Source: Campylobacteraceae bacterium
GTDB lineage: Bacteria; Campylobacterota; Campylobacteria; Campylobacterales; Campylobacteraceae
Direction: 5' to 3'
Assembly (NCBI GenBank): GCA_900753405.1
Contig: CAADYZ010000002.1
Coordinates: 1-27,728, forward strand
Length of the DNA stretch: 27,728 nt
Positions 15,403 through 22,059 of the stretch are shown here, piece by piece. Each line of letters opens with the position of its first letter. Position 1 is the stretch's first letter. A program made the translations under genes and the position numbers. The notes below the pieces were generated by a model. It had not been told where the DNA came from, did no database searches, and was given only the letters and a program-made list of their open reading frames with translations.

Positions 15403-15438
15403 TCAAATTCGGTTTTGACAATTGTCAAATTCGGTTAA
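15403..15438. repeat. Tandem short palindromic repeats forming the rlmB 3' end
   Basis: TCAAATTCGGTTTTGACA (15403-15420), then AT, then TGTCAAATTCGGTTAA (15423-15438). The junction TTTGACAATTGTCAAA is itself a 16-bp palindrome. The stop codon (minus strand TGA, 15405-15403) lies in the first unit. Confidence 0.85.
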
Positions 15439-16104
15439 AATCTCATTTGCCAAAATGCCAAAAGCTACGCTGACATTGAGGCTGTCCCACTCGCGCCGCA
15501 TCTTCACGCTCAGCGTCTTGTCACACTTTTTGAGCACTCGACTTGGCAACCCTTCGCCCTCGCTTCCCATCAAAAGCGCTACTTTTTTCGCCGTATTTTG
15601 CGACTCTTGTGCGTTGTTTGCGCTCGCTGCGTAGAGCGAAAAGCCCTCTTGTTTCAGCTCGTTTAAGAGACTAAAACCATCCTCGCAAAGCGCAATTGGC
15701 AGCTCAAACGCCGCGCCACTGCTTGCGCGGGCGACTCCTTCAAGATTGAGACTTTTGGCTAGGACGATGACGCCGTCACAGCCAAGAGCCCACGCTGAGC
15801 GGACGATCGCGCCGATGTTTCCGACATCACTCACGCCCCACAAAACCGCCACAAACCGCGTCTCTTTGAGCTTTTGCACGCTCGCTAGCTCAAATGGCTT
15901 GACTTCGGCTAAAAAGCCTTGATGCACGCCGTTTCGCGACAAGGCTTGTGCCTTTTTGTTGTCGATGCGTTCGATTTTCAGCCCAAGGCGCGAAATTTTG
16001 TTGAAGGTTTTTGCATCAACCTCTTTGCTAAGAAAGACGCGCAAAAACGACTCAGGACGCTTGTTTAACAGGTGTAAAAAAAGTTGTTTTCCGTAAATAA
16101 TCAT
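15403..16104 (-). CDS. rlmB: TrmH/SpoU family 2'-O-ribose RNA methyltransferase (RlmB-like)
   Basis: 233 residues, SPOUT fold: N-terminal substrate-binding part (IIYGKQLFLHLLNKRP) and a knotted SAM-binding domain with the three family motifs, GNIGAIVRSAWALGCDGVIV, LLMGSEGEGLPSRVLKKCD and MRREWDSLNVSVAFGILANEIL. RlmB methylates G2251 of 23S rRNA; other members act on tRNA, so the symbol is tentative. The last residues (LTEFDNCQNRI) and the stop codon are encoded entirely by two abutting short palindromic repeats, so the natural C-terminus has been replaced or extended. The start lacks a strong ribosome-binding site. Confidence 0.85.
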   Translation of the reverse strand: MIIYGKQLFLHLLNKRPESFLRVFLSKEVDAKTFNKISRLGLKIERIDNKKAQALSRNGVHQGFLAEVKPFELASVQKLKETRFVAVLWGVSDVGNIGAIVRSAWALGCDGVIVLAKSLNLEGVARASSGAAFELPIALCEDGFSLLNELKQEGFSLYAASANNAQESQNTAKKVALLMGSEGEGLPSRVLKKCDKTLSVKMRREWDSLNVSVAFGILANEILTEFDNCQNRI

Positions 16105-16180
16105 ACAAATATTCTAGCTTTATTTAAATTCTAATTGGCTTAAAGTTTTGAATTAAACTTGCAAAAACAAAATTTGAATT

Positions 16181-17626
16181 TCACACACTTAGGTAATACT
16201 CAATCTGCTCTTTTTTAAGGACATTCACAAGGTTGCTCGTACCTTTAACGCCAGTTGGAAAGCCCGCAGTTAGCACATAGGTCTTCTCTTTGTCCAAAAT
16301 CTCCATCTCCACGCTTCGCTTCACAGCGGCGGAAATGAGGTTTAAAAGCGCGTCTGCTTTTGGGATTTGCACCGCAGGCTCAATCCCCCAGACGATGCAG
16401 AGCATATTTAACACTCGTTCGTTGTGCGTTACGGCGATGATCGGCACGCTCGGGCGGTAACGCGACATTTTGATCGCCGAGAGTCCGCTGCTAGTGAGCG
16501 CGAAAATCGCCTCCGCGCCAAGATCGTAAGCAAGCACGCCCGTTGAGTTCATAATCTTATCCGTGTCGTTGCAAAGCATAAATTTGTTAAATTTGTTGAA
16601 TTTGTAGCTTTTCTCAGTTTCGATGATCGTCTGACTCATCACCTTCACCGCGTTTGCAGGGTCGATGCCAACGGCGCTTTCTTCACTTAACATCACCGCG
16701 TCCGTGCCGTCTAGCACAGCGTTTGCAACATCAGAAATCTCCGCGCGCGTGGCATTTTTGGTTTTTGCGAGCGAAAAGAGCATTTGCGTAGCGGTGATGA
16801 CAGGTTTGCTTGCGCTGTTTGCCTTGCGGATGATCTCTTTTTGGATGTTTGGGACTTTGTAGTAGGGCACTTCGATGCCTAAATCTCCACGCGCGACCAT
16901 AATCCCGTCACTTGAATTTATGATCTCGTCAATGTTTTCTACCGCGTCAAATTTTTCGATCTTCGCAAAAATGGCGATCTCAGCGTTGTTTTGCGCCAAA
17001 ATTTTACGCACTTCGTCTATGTCGTGTGCGTTTTGCACAAAAGAGATCGCCAAAAAATCCACCTCATTTTCAATCCCCCAAAGCAGGTCTTTTTTGTCTT
17101 TTTGCGTGATGACATCGATGTTGATTTTAGTGTTTGGGAAATTCACGCCTTTATTTGAGTTCAAAAAACCGTCATTTTGGACTATTGTTTTGACTAAATT
17201 TTCTGAGATTTGCGTAACTTTCACGGCGATGCTTCCGTCATAGAGGTAGATCAAGTCGCCAACTTTTAGCATTGAGAGAATTTCTGGGTGGTTGATGCTG
17301 ATTTTGTAGTGTTGCGGGGCGATTTGCTCGCCGATGATCGGCTCAGTTAAAAAGTCTAAGCGGTCGCCCATTTTAAGCTCAAACGGCTCGCTTAGTGCAA
17401 GCGTGCGAATTTTTGGTCCGCTGATGTCTTGCAAAATTCCAACTCTTACGCCAAGAGTCTTTGACGCTTCACGCACGCGGGCGAGGTTGGCGGCGTGGTA
17501 TTCGTGTGAGCCGTGAGAGAAGTTGAGTCGAAAGACATTCACGCCGTTTTTGATCATAGCTTTGATCGTCTCTAAATCCTCACTTGCAGGTCCAAGCGTT
17601 GCGACAATTTTAGTTCGTTTAAGCAT
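16181..17626 (-). CDS. pyk: Pyruvate kinase
   Basis: Converts phosphoenolpyruvate and ADP to pyruvate and ATP. 481 residues, full length. Motifs: TKIVATLGPAS at the N-terminus, VFRLNFSHGSHEYH, DISGPKIRTL, the active-site lysine region AIFAKIEKFDAVENIDEII, the MVARGDLGIEVPYYKVP metal site, ITATQMLFSL, and ISDVANAVLDGTDAVMLSEE; the regulatory C domain is present. ATG 17626 follows AAGGAAG. In sugar-non-fermenting campylobacters pyruvate kinase serves carbon flow from gluconeogenic substrates. Confidence 0.97.
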   Translation of the reverse strand: MLKRTKIVATLGPASEDLETIKAMIKNGVNVFRLNFSHGSHEYHAANLARVREASKTLGVRVGILQDISGPKIRTLALSEPFELKMGDRLDFLTEPIIGEQIAPQHYKISINHPEILSMLKVGDLIYLYDGSIAVKVTQISENLVKTIVQNDGFLNSNKGVNFPNTKINIDVITQKDKKDLLWGIENEVDFLAISFVQNAHDIDEVRKILAQNNAEIAIFAKIEKFDAVENIDEIINSSDGIMVARGDLGIEVPYYKVPNIQKEIIRKANSASKPVITATQMLFSLAKTKNATRAEISDVANAVLDGTDAVMLSEESAVGIDPANAVKVMSQTIIETEKSYKFNKFNKFMLCNDTDKIMNSTGVLAYDLGAEAIFALTSSGLSAIKMSRYRPSVPIIAVTHNERVLNMLCIVWGIEPAVQIPKADALLNLISAAVKRSVEMEILDKEKTYVLTAGFPTGVKGTSNLVNVLKKEQIEYYLSV

Positions 17627-17642
17627 CGTCTTCCTTTTGTAA

Positions 17643-17676
17643 AATTAGCCTTTTTGTTTTGCAAAAAAGGCTAATT
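17643..17676 (-). terminator. 13-bp perfect hairpin between DoxX gene and pyk
   Basis: AATTAGCCTTTTT (17643-17655) and AAAAAGGCTAATT (17664-17676) form a perfect 13-bp stem with an 8-base loop. On the minus strand it lies 48 bp after the DoxX stop and 16 bp before the pyk start, followed by TTTT. It is most likely a terminator of the DoxX transcript, or part of the pyk leader. Confidence 0.6.
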
Positions 17677-17724
17677 GTTTATACAAAAAAAAGCTGAAAA
17701 GAAGTTGAAGTAGAGAAATTAACC

Positions 17725-18123
17725 TTAAATTTTGCAGCCTTGTCGGCACTTTTTGCAAAGCGAATACTTCCCGCTACCAAGCATAAACACGGCAAAAGAG
17801 GCGATGAAGTAAAGCCATTGAAGTTCGATGACCCAGCCGCCGTGTCCATTGACGCCAAAGATGTTTCCGCCCGTTGCGACAAATGAAGCAACAACCATAG
17901 TTGCACAAATCAAAAGTCCGCCAGTACGCGCAAAAACGCCTAAAATCAACATCAACGGCGCGACAACCTCGCCGATATACACCGCGTAAGCAAAAACGCC
18001 CAAAATATCCACCATCCAGTCGATGCCATTTACCATTTTACTAATTCCGTGAAAGAGCATCGTAAAGCCCACGCCAAGCCGCAACACAAGTTTTGCCGCG
18101 TCATCGTTAAAAAAACAACACAT
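17725..18123 (-). CDS. DoxX family membrane protein
   Basis: 132 residues with four hydrophobic segments: LRLGVGFTMLFHGISKM, GVFAYAVYIGEVVAPLMLILGVF, GGLLICATMVVASFVA and WLYFIASFAVFMLG. DoxX proteins are small inner-membrane proteins; some are linked to thiol or oxidant stress, but the general function is not settled. Here the C-terminus is cysteine-rich (LCKKCRQGCKI) and the N-terminus begins MCCFF, suggesting possible metal or redox chemistry (inference). ATG 18123 follows AAGGAG. It is flanked by its own promoter region and a hairpin, so probably a single-gene transcript. Confidence 0.85.
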   Translation of the reverse strand: MCCFFNDDAAKLVLRLGVGFTMLFHGISKMVNGIDWMVDILGVFAYAVYIGEVVAPLMLILGVFARTGGLLICATMVVASFVATGGNIFGVNGHGGWVIELQWLYFIASFAVFMLGSGKYSLCKKCRQGCKI

Positions 18124-18170
18124 TTTTTCTCCTTTTTGGTAAAGGGTGATTTTAGTGCGTTTGTTTTAAT

Positions 18171-18199
18171 ATTATGTAAATATGTTAATAACTATTATC
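18171..18199 (-). promoter_or_regulatory. Candidate promoter of the DoxX gene with AT-rich dyad
   Basis: On the minus strand GATAATAGTTATTAAC (18199-18184) is followed by CATAAT (18176-18171), a plausible -10 box about 50 bp before the start codon. The dyad TAATA-AC-TATTA faintly resembles a Fur box; this is a weak match. Confidence 0.3.
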
Positions 18200-18230
18200 A
18201 TCTAACTCTCGCGGTGTTACGAAACGAAAA

Positions 18231-18256
18231 TGTCAAAACCAAATTTGATTTTGACA
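18231..18256. repeat. Long-form palindromic repeat after the family 4 glycosyltransferase
   Basis: TGTCAAAACC, AAATTTGA, TTTTGACA: outer arms TGTCAAAA and TTTTGACA are exact complements. It lies 18 bp beyond the glycosyltransferase stop codon. Confidence 0.8.
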
Positions 18257-18274
18257 TTTTTGACTCCAAAACCA

Positions 18275-19592
18275 CTAGGCTTTTTGCGTTAATTCCTCAA
18301 AAAGTTCAAACCACATTTTCATCACTGCGTTTTTGCTAAACTTCTCACTCACAACCTGCTTTGCCTTTGTGCCAAAATTAAAGCGTAAATTTTCATCACG
18401 CATTAAAAGCATAAGCTTGTCCGCATAGCCTTGCAAGTCATTATCCTCCACTAAAAACCCGCTTTTTTCATCAGCGATAATGTCGCTTGGTCCTGTTTTT
18501 ACATCAAAGGCGATACAATGCAAGGCGTAGCTAGAAGCCTCCGCTAGCACCATTCCAAAGCCTTCAAAGTGCGAACTCATCGCATAAATGCTTGCATTTA
18601 AATACTCTTTTTCTATCTGCTTGGTAAAGGGCTTTAAGATGACGCTTTCTTGTAAATTTAGGGCTTTAATCTTGCTTTCAAGCTCTTTTTTTAAAACACC
18701 ATCGCCTACTATGATGAGTTGCCATTGTGTTAGGTTTTGTGAATCTATGCTGTCATTGCAAGAATTTGCAGTGCCGAATCGTGGCAATCCATTTTGAAAC
18801 ATTGTGGATTGCTTCACTTCGTTCGCAATGACGGAATGGGTAGATTCGCAATTCATATTAAAATCTTTAATCCTATCCTGCACGATTTTCCAAATGTCAA
18901 GCAGTCTTAAAAAACCCTTTTGATCTCCTTCGTCCATTCGCCCTACGCTTAAAACTACCTTTTGCGAGTAAGTCGTGCTAAGGCTAGGAATTTGCGGCAA
19001 GAAATTTGGGATGACGCGGACAAAGTCGTGGTGTTGCAGCCACCTCTCCCTTTCAACGCTACTTAAAATGACAACCGCGTCATAGTCTTTCAGCCCCGCA
19101 AGAAAGCTTTTGCCTGCCGTTTGGACTTTGGCGTCATAATTAATGTGGATTAAACAGATGTATTTTGAGGCTGGATTTTTGCTGTAAGGGTGGTAGAAGT
19201 TACCTGTGTTGTCGATGATAAAATTAGCGTTTTTAGCCTCAACCTCGCCGCAAACTTCAAAGCAGCGGCGTTTGAAGACGCGGTTTTTCACGCTGACGGC
19301 GAAATTTAACAACCCGCATTTTAAAGCGAAGATTTTAAGCTTTTTCAAAAGCCCAAACGAGGCTTTGCCGTAAGCTTTTGAGTAAAAAGAGAGTTTAACT
19401 TGCGAGTTTAGCTCAAAAGTCTTTGCCTCGCTCTGTTTAGTAACACTAAAAATCCCCACTTCGCCTACGCTAAATGAGGATCCCCCCCCCGTTTGTTCGT
19501 TCGCAAAGGGCATTGGCGAGGTTGCTAACGACTCTTTCAACGCCGCCTTTATTTGACATATCGTCTGCGATTAGAAGAAAATTTTTAGTCAA
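18275..19592 (-). CDS. Family 4 glycosyltransferase, phase-variable, OFF (frameshift at G9)
   Basis: The N-terminal frame reads LLIADDMSNKGGVERVVSNL, the classic GT-B acceptor-side start, then passes ALCERTN into nine G (minus strand, 19490-19482) and stops at GGGILI. The rest (VGRMDEGDQKGFLRLLDIWK, IIVGDGVLKKELE, MSSHFEGFGMVLAEASSYAL) is in another frame. G8 joins them as ERTNGGGSSFSVGEVGIFSV, giving 438 residues. The likely start is TTG 19592, inside a palindromic repeat 17 bp after the lpxC stop; ATG 19557 would lose the first strand. Within the C-terminal domain an 81-bp inverted-repeat element adds about 40 residues (STHSVIANEVKQST...CNDSIDSQ). Target glycan unknown; LOS is suggested by lpxC upstream (inference). 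Confidence 0.88.
18752..18832 (-). mobile_element. 81-bp palindromic element of the 'NEVKQS' type inserted in frame
   Basis: The ends GTCATTGC (18752-18759) and GCAATGAC (18825-18832) are exact inverted repeats, and an inner pair GCAATCCA / TGGATTGC (18784-18791, 18805-18812) forms a second stem. Translated on the minus strand it gives VIANEVKQST...NSCND. I recognise this as the widespread palindromic repeat that often appears in databases as such peptides. Its length of 27 codons keeps the host frame open. Confidence 0.8.
19482..19490 (-). repeat. G9 contingency tract in family 4 glycosyltransferase
   Basis: Nine G on the coding strand. Loss of one G (or gain of two) restores the reading frame. 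Confidence 0.9.
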
Positions 19593-19610
19593 ATTTGGTT
19601 TTGACAAATT
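19588..19610. repeat. Palindromic repeat joining lpxC stop and glycosyltransferase start
   Basis: GTCAAATTTGGTTTTGAC plus AAATT overlaps the lpxC stop codon and supplies the TTG (19592-19590) that probably starts the glycosyltransferase. Confidence 0.8.
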
Positions 19611-20496
19611 AGATGAAGGCTTTTGCATATTCATACTCCTTGACGCTTGAAGTTAGCGTGACTAACTCGTAGTTTTTCTCGTCTGCTAAAATGGCTTTTG
19701 TTAAGAGGTGGTTGAGGTGGTGGCTTCCAGCAAAGGCTTCGTAGTCGCCGACAACTTGGTGACCTAAGAGCAGCAAGTCGCCGATGGCGTCTAGAATTTT
19801 GTGTCTTACAAATTCGTTTTCAAACCGTAGTCCATCGCTATTTAAAATCTTGCCATTGTCGATGACAACGGCGTTGTCTAAACTTCCGCCAAGTGCCAAA
19901 CCCATCGAATTTAGCTTTTGTACATCGCTCAAAAAGCCAAAAGTCCTTGCGCGGGCGATTTGGTTGATGAAGTTTTGTTTTGAAAACTCGAAAATGAAGC
20001 TTTGCTCGCCGATGCTTTGGTCTTTAAAGCGGATTGTGTAGTTAAATTTTGGCTCTTTACTCGGCATAATCTTAACATATTTCTCGCCCTCTCGCACCTC
20101 AACTTCGCGTTTGATGACAAGCACTTGCTTTTGCGCGTCAAGCTCAACTCGCCCCGCCTCGTCAAGCAACATACAAAAACTCACCGCACTCCCGTCCATC
20201 ACAGGCACTTCGTTTGAATCCACAACAATGCGGATGTTGTCGATCCCATAGCCGTTGATCGCCGCCATTAGATGCTCGATTGTCGAGATCGTCCCTTTGT
20301 CGCTGCCAATGACCGTTGCCATTTGCGTGTTGATGACATTTTTTGGGTCTGCCTTGACGCTCATTGCGATGTCGCTTCGGTAAAAGACGATCCCGCTGTT
20401 TGCACCAAGCGGCTCTAAAACAAGCGTGATCGGCTCGCCTTTATGCAGCCCGATCCCAACGCCCTCAACGCGTTTTGCTATCGTAGTTTGTTTCAT
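19609..20496 (-). CDS. lpxC: UDP-3-O-acyl-N-acetylglucosamine deacetylase
   Basis: First committed step of lipid A synthesis: zinc-dependent removal of acetate from UDP-3-O-acyl-GlcNAc. 295 residues, normal length. Zinc ligands are visible as H75 (STIEHLMAA), H232 and D236 (RHKILDAIGD), and a further catalytic His is at 259 (AGSHHLNH). Other motifs: GVGLH-type start EGVGIGLHKGEP and NEVPVMDGSA. The ATG overlaps the stop of the M23 gene as ATGA (20496-20493), so the two are translationally coupled; AAGGAAATTT precedes it. The M23-lpxC pairing matches C. jejuni Cj0131-Cj0132 as I recall it. Confidence 0.97.
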   Translation of the reverse strand: MKQTTIAKRVEGVGIGLHKGEPITLVLEPLGANSGIVFYRSDIAMSVKADPKNVINTQMATVIGSDKGTISTIEHLMAAINGYGIDNIRIVVDSNEVPVMDGSAVSFCMLLDEAGRVELDAQKQVLVIKREVEVREGEKYVKIMPSKEPKFNYTIRFKDQSIGEQSFIFEFSKQNFINQIARARTFGFLSDVQKLNSMGLALGGSLDNAVVIDNGKILNSDGLRFENEFVRHKILDAIGDLLLLGHQVVGDYEAFAGSHHLNHLLTKAILADEKNYELVTLTSSVKEYEYAKAFI

Positions 20497-21887
20497 AAAT
20501 TTCCTTTATTTTCTTCATTTTTAAGCACATTCAGCGGTTGTAAATTTTGCCTAAGAGCAAAACTTTTTGTAGCTGCGACAATATTTTTAACATTTTCCTC
20601 AACCCAAACAGGATTCATAAAATCCTCAGGCTGAACAAAAACTCCGTTAGCGATCACCGCAAATTGCAAACGCGTGCTTGTAACAAAACCGCTTCTGCCG
20701 ATGACGCCGATGACTTCGTCTTCCTTGACCTCTTGCCCTTCGACGACATTGATTTTACTTAAATGCGAATACACGCTTGAAATTCCAAAGCCGTGATTAA
20801 CCACGACACTTTGTCCGTAAATTCCGTTGTCACCAGCAAACGCCACCACGCCTTTGTTGCTTGCGCGCACGACTGAGCCAGAAGCGGCTTTGAGGTCAAT
20901 TCCCAAGCGAGTTGAGTCGCCAAGCTTTTTGCCTTTGTAGTAGTAGTTTGTCACCGCGGCAAAGTTGCTAGTTTTGGCGTTAAACCTAAGTGGCAAGAAG
21001 CTCTCTAAGTCAAACTCGCCCACCTCTACGCTATTGTTTTTAGCGTTTGCAGCGAGGAATTTGGCGTCATTTTGCTTGCGTAAAATGTTGTTTAGGTAGG
21101 TAAAATCCTCTGCCCCGCCGCGACTTTGCACACCTTGTGCGGTAAGAATTTGTTTAACTAGCGAGTTAATGAACGCGTCGCTAAGATACATCGAAGTTGT
21201 GCTAAATTTCGCCTCTTTTTTGTTAAACTCAACGCTTTTTTCAGCCGCATTTCCCGCCTCGTCTTTGGCGACTATGCTAAGTGCAAAATCCTCGTCCCAA
21301 ACCCCCACAAACGCCGCATAAACCTCTTGTGCGATAAACTTTTTTGGGTGGTAAATTCTGCCTTGATTATCCACAAGATGCACGCTTGCAAAATGCTCGT
21401 CACGCACCGCAAACGAGACTATCACCGCCCCGCCGTTTCTTGCCACAAAGCTTTTTGCGATGAGGCTGATTTGCGGCGGGGTTGTGTCGGCTAGAATTTT
21501 TTTGCTAAGCGAGGCTGAGTTGCCCTTTAAAAGCCCGCCGCTAGCGTCAGTTGCGTAGGCGGTTACTACGCCTTTTTGCGTGCTTGGCGGGAGTTTGAGG
21601 CTGACGCTAAACTCTTTTGGCGGCTCTTTTTTGAAGTTTTCTTCAAAAATTTTCACGCCGCCTTGCCCTTCATTTTGAAGCTCAACTACAACCTTTTCAA
21701 GCCCGCTTTCGTCACTAAAATTTACAACAAAAGGCTCTTTTGAGTGGGCGTAAATCTCGCCTGAGTTGGCAAATTTGATCTTCGGCGGAGTTTTGTCGCT
21801 GATGTCGATTTGAACAAGCAAAATTGTTGCTACAATCGTGCCGATGATGCCGCTGATGGCTAAAAAAGTTTTGACAAAATTATCCAC
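20493..21887 (-). CDS. M23 (LytM-like) envelope protein with degenerate active site
   Basis: 464 residues. One N-terminal membrane anchor (residues 7-27), a strand-rich periplasmic region, and a C-terminal LytM/M23 domain (about 310-430). By position next to lpxC it is the counterpart of the C. jejuni peptidoglycan endopeptidase Pgp3. However, the metal-site motif HxGID reads R327-LGI-D331, and the HLHFG motif reads R406-L-Q408-FA; only D331 and the His in YSHLS (375) remain. With three of five active-site residues lost, peptide cleavage is unlikely. Better models are EnvC/NlpD-type activators or H. pylori Csd2, an inactive M23 partner. It therefore probably regulates or scaffolds a peptidoglycan hydrolase affecting cell shape or division. 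Overlaps lpxC by 4 bp. Confidence 0.85.
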   Translation of the reverse strand: MDNFVKTFLAISGIIGTIVATILLVQIDISDKTPPKIKFANSGEIYAHSKEPFVVNFSDESGLEKVVVELQNEGQGGVKIFEENFKKEPPKEFSVSLKLPPSTQKGVVTAYATDASGGLLKGNSASLSKKILADTTPPQISLIAKSFVARNGGAVIVSFAVRDEHFASVHLVDNQGRIYHPKKFIAQEVYAAFVGVWDEDFALSIVAKDEAGNAAEKSVEFNKKEAKFSTTSMYLSDAFINSLVKQILTAQGVQSRGGAEDFTYLNNILRKQNDAKFLAANAKNNSVEVGEFDLESFLPLRFNAKTSNFAAVTNYYYKGKKLGDSTRLGIDLKAASGSVVRASNKGVVAFAGDNGIYGQSVVVNHGFGISSVYSHLSKINVVEGQEVKEDEVIGVIGRSGFVTSTRLQFAVIANGVFVQPEDFMNPVWVEENVKNIVAATKSFALRQNLQPLNVLKNEENKGNL

Positions 21888-22000
21888 TTTACCACTCCTA
21901 AGAAGCTTGCAAAATTTGCGGATTGTAGCAAATGGCGGCTTTTATTTAGCTAAAAAGTGGGTTTTTTTGGTTTGGTTTTGGGTAAATTTCAAGGTAAATT

Positions 22001-22058
22001 TGTCAAAACCGAATTTAAAAATGCACGCTGTCAAAATCAAATTTGGTTTTAACAAATT
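22001..22058. repeat. Two palindromic repeats after the helicase gene
   Basis: TGTCAAAACCGAATTTAA (22001-22018) and TGTCAAAATCAAATTTGG with TTTTAACAAATT (22029-22058). The second ends 1 bp from the helicase stop codon. Confidence 0.75.
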
Positions 22059-22059
22059 C

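Noticed and set aside
18184..18199. Firm Fur box upstream of the DoxX gene
   Set aside because: Only part of the dyad fits the Fur consensus, and AT-rich promoter DNA gives such matches by chance; kept only as a weak candidate.
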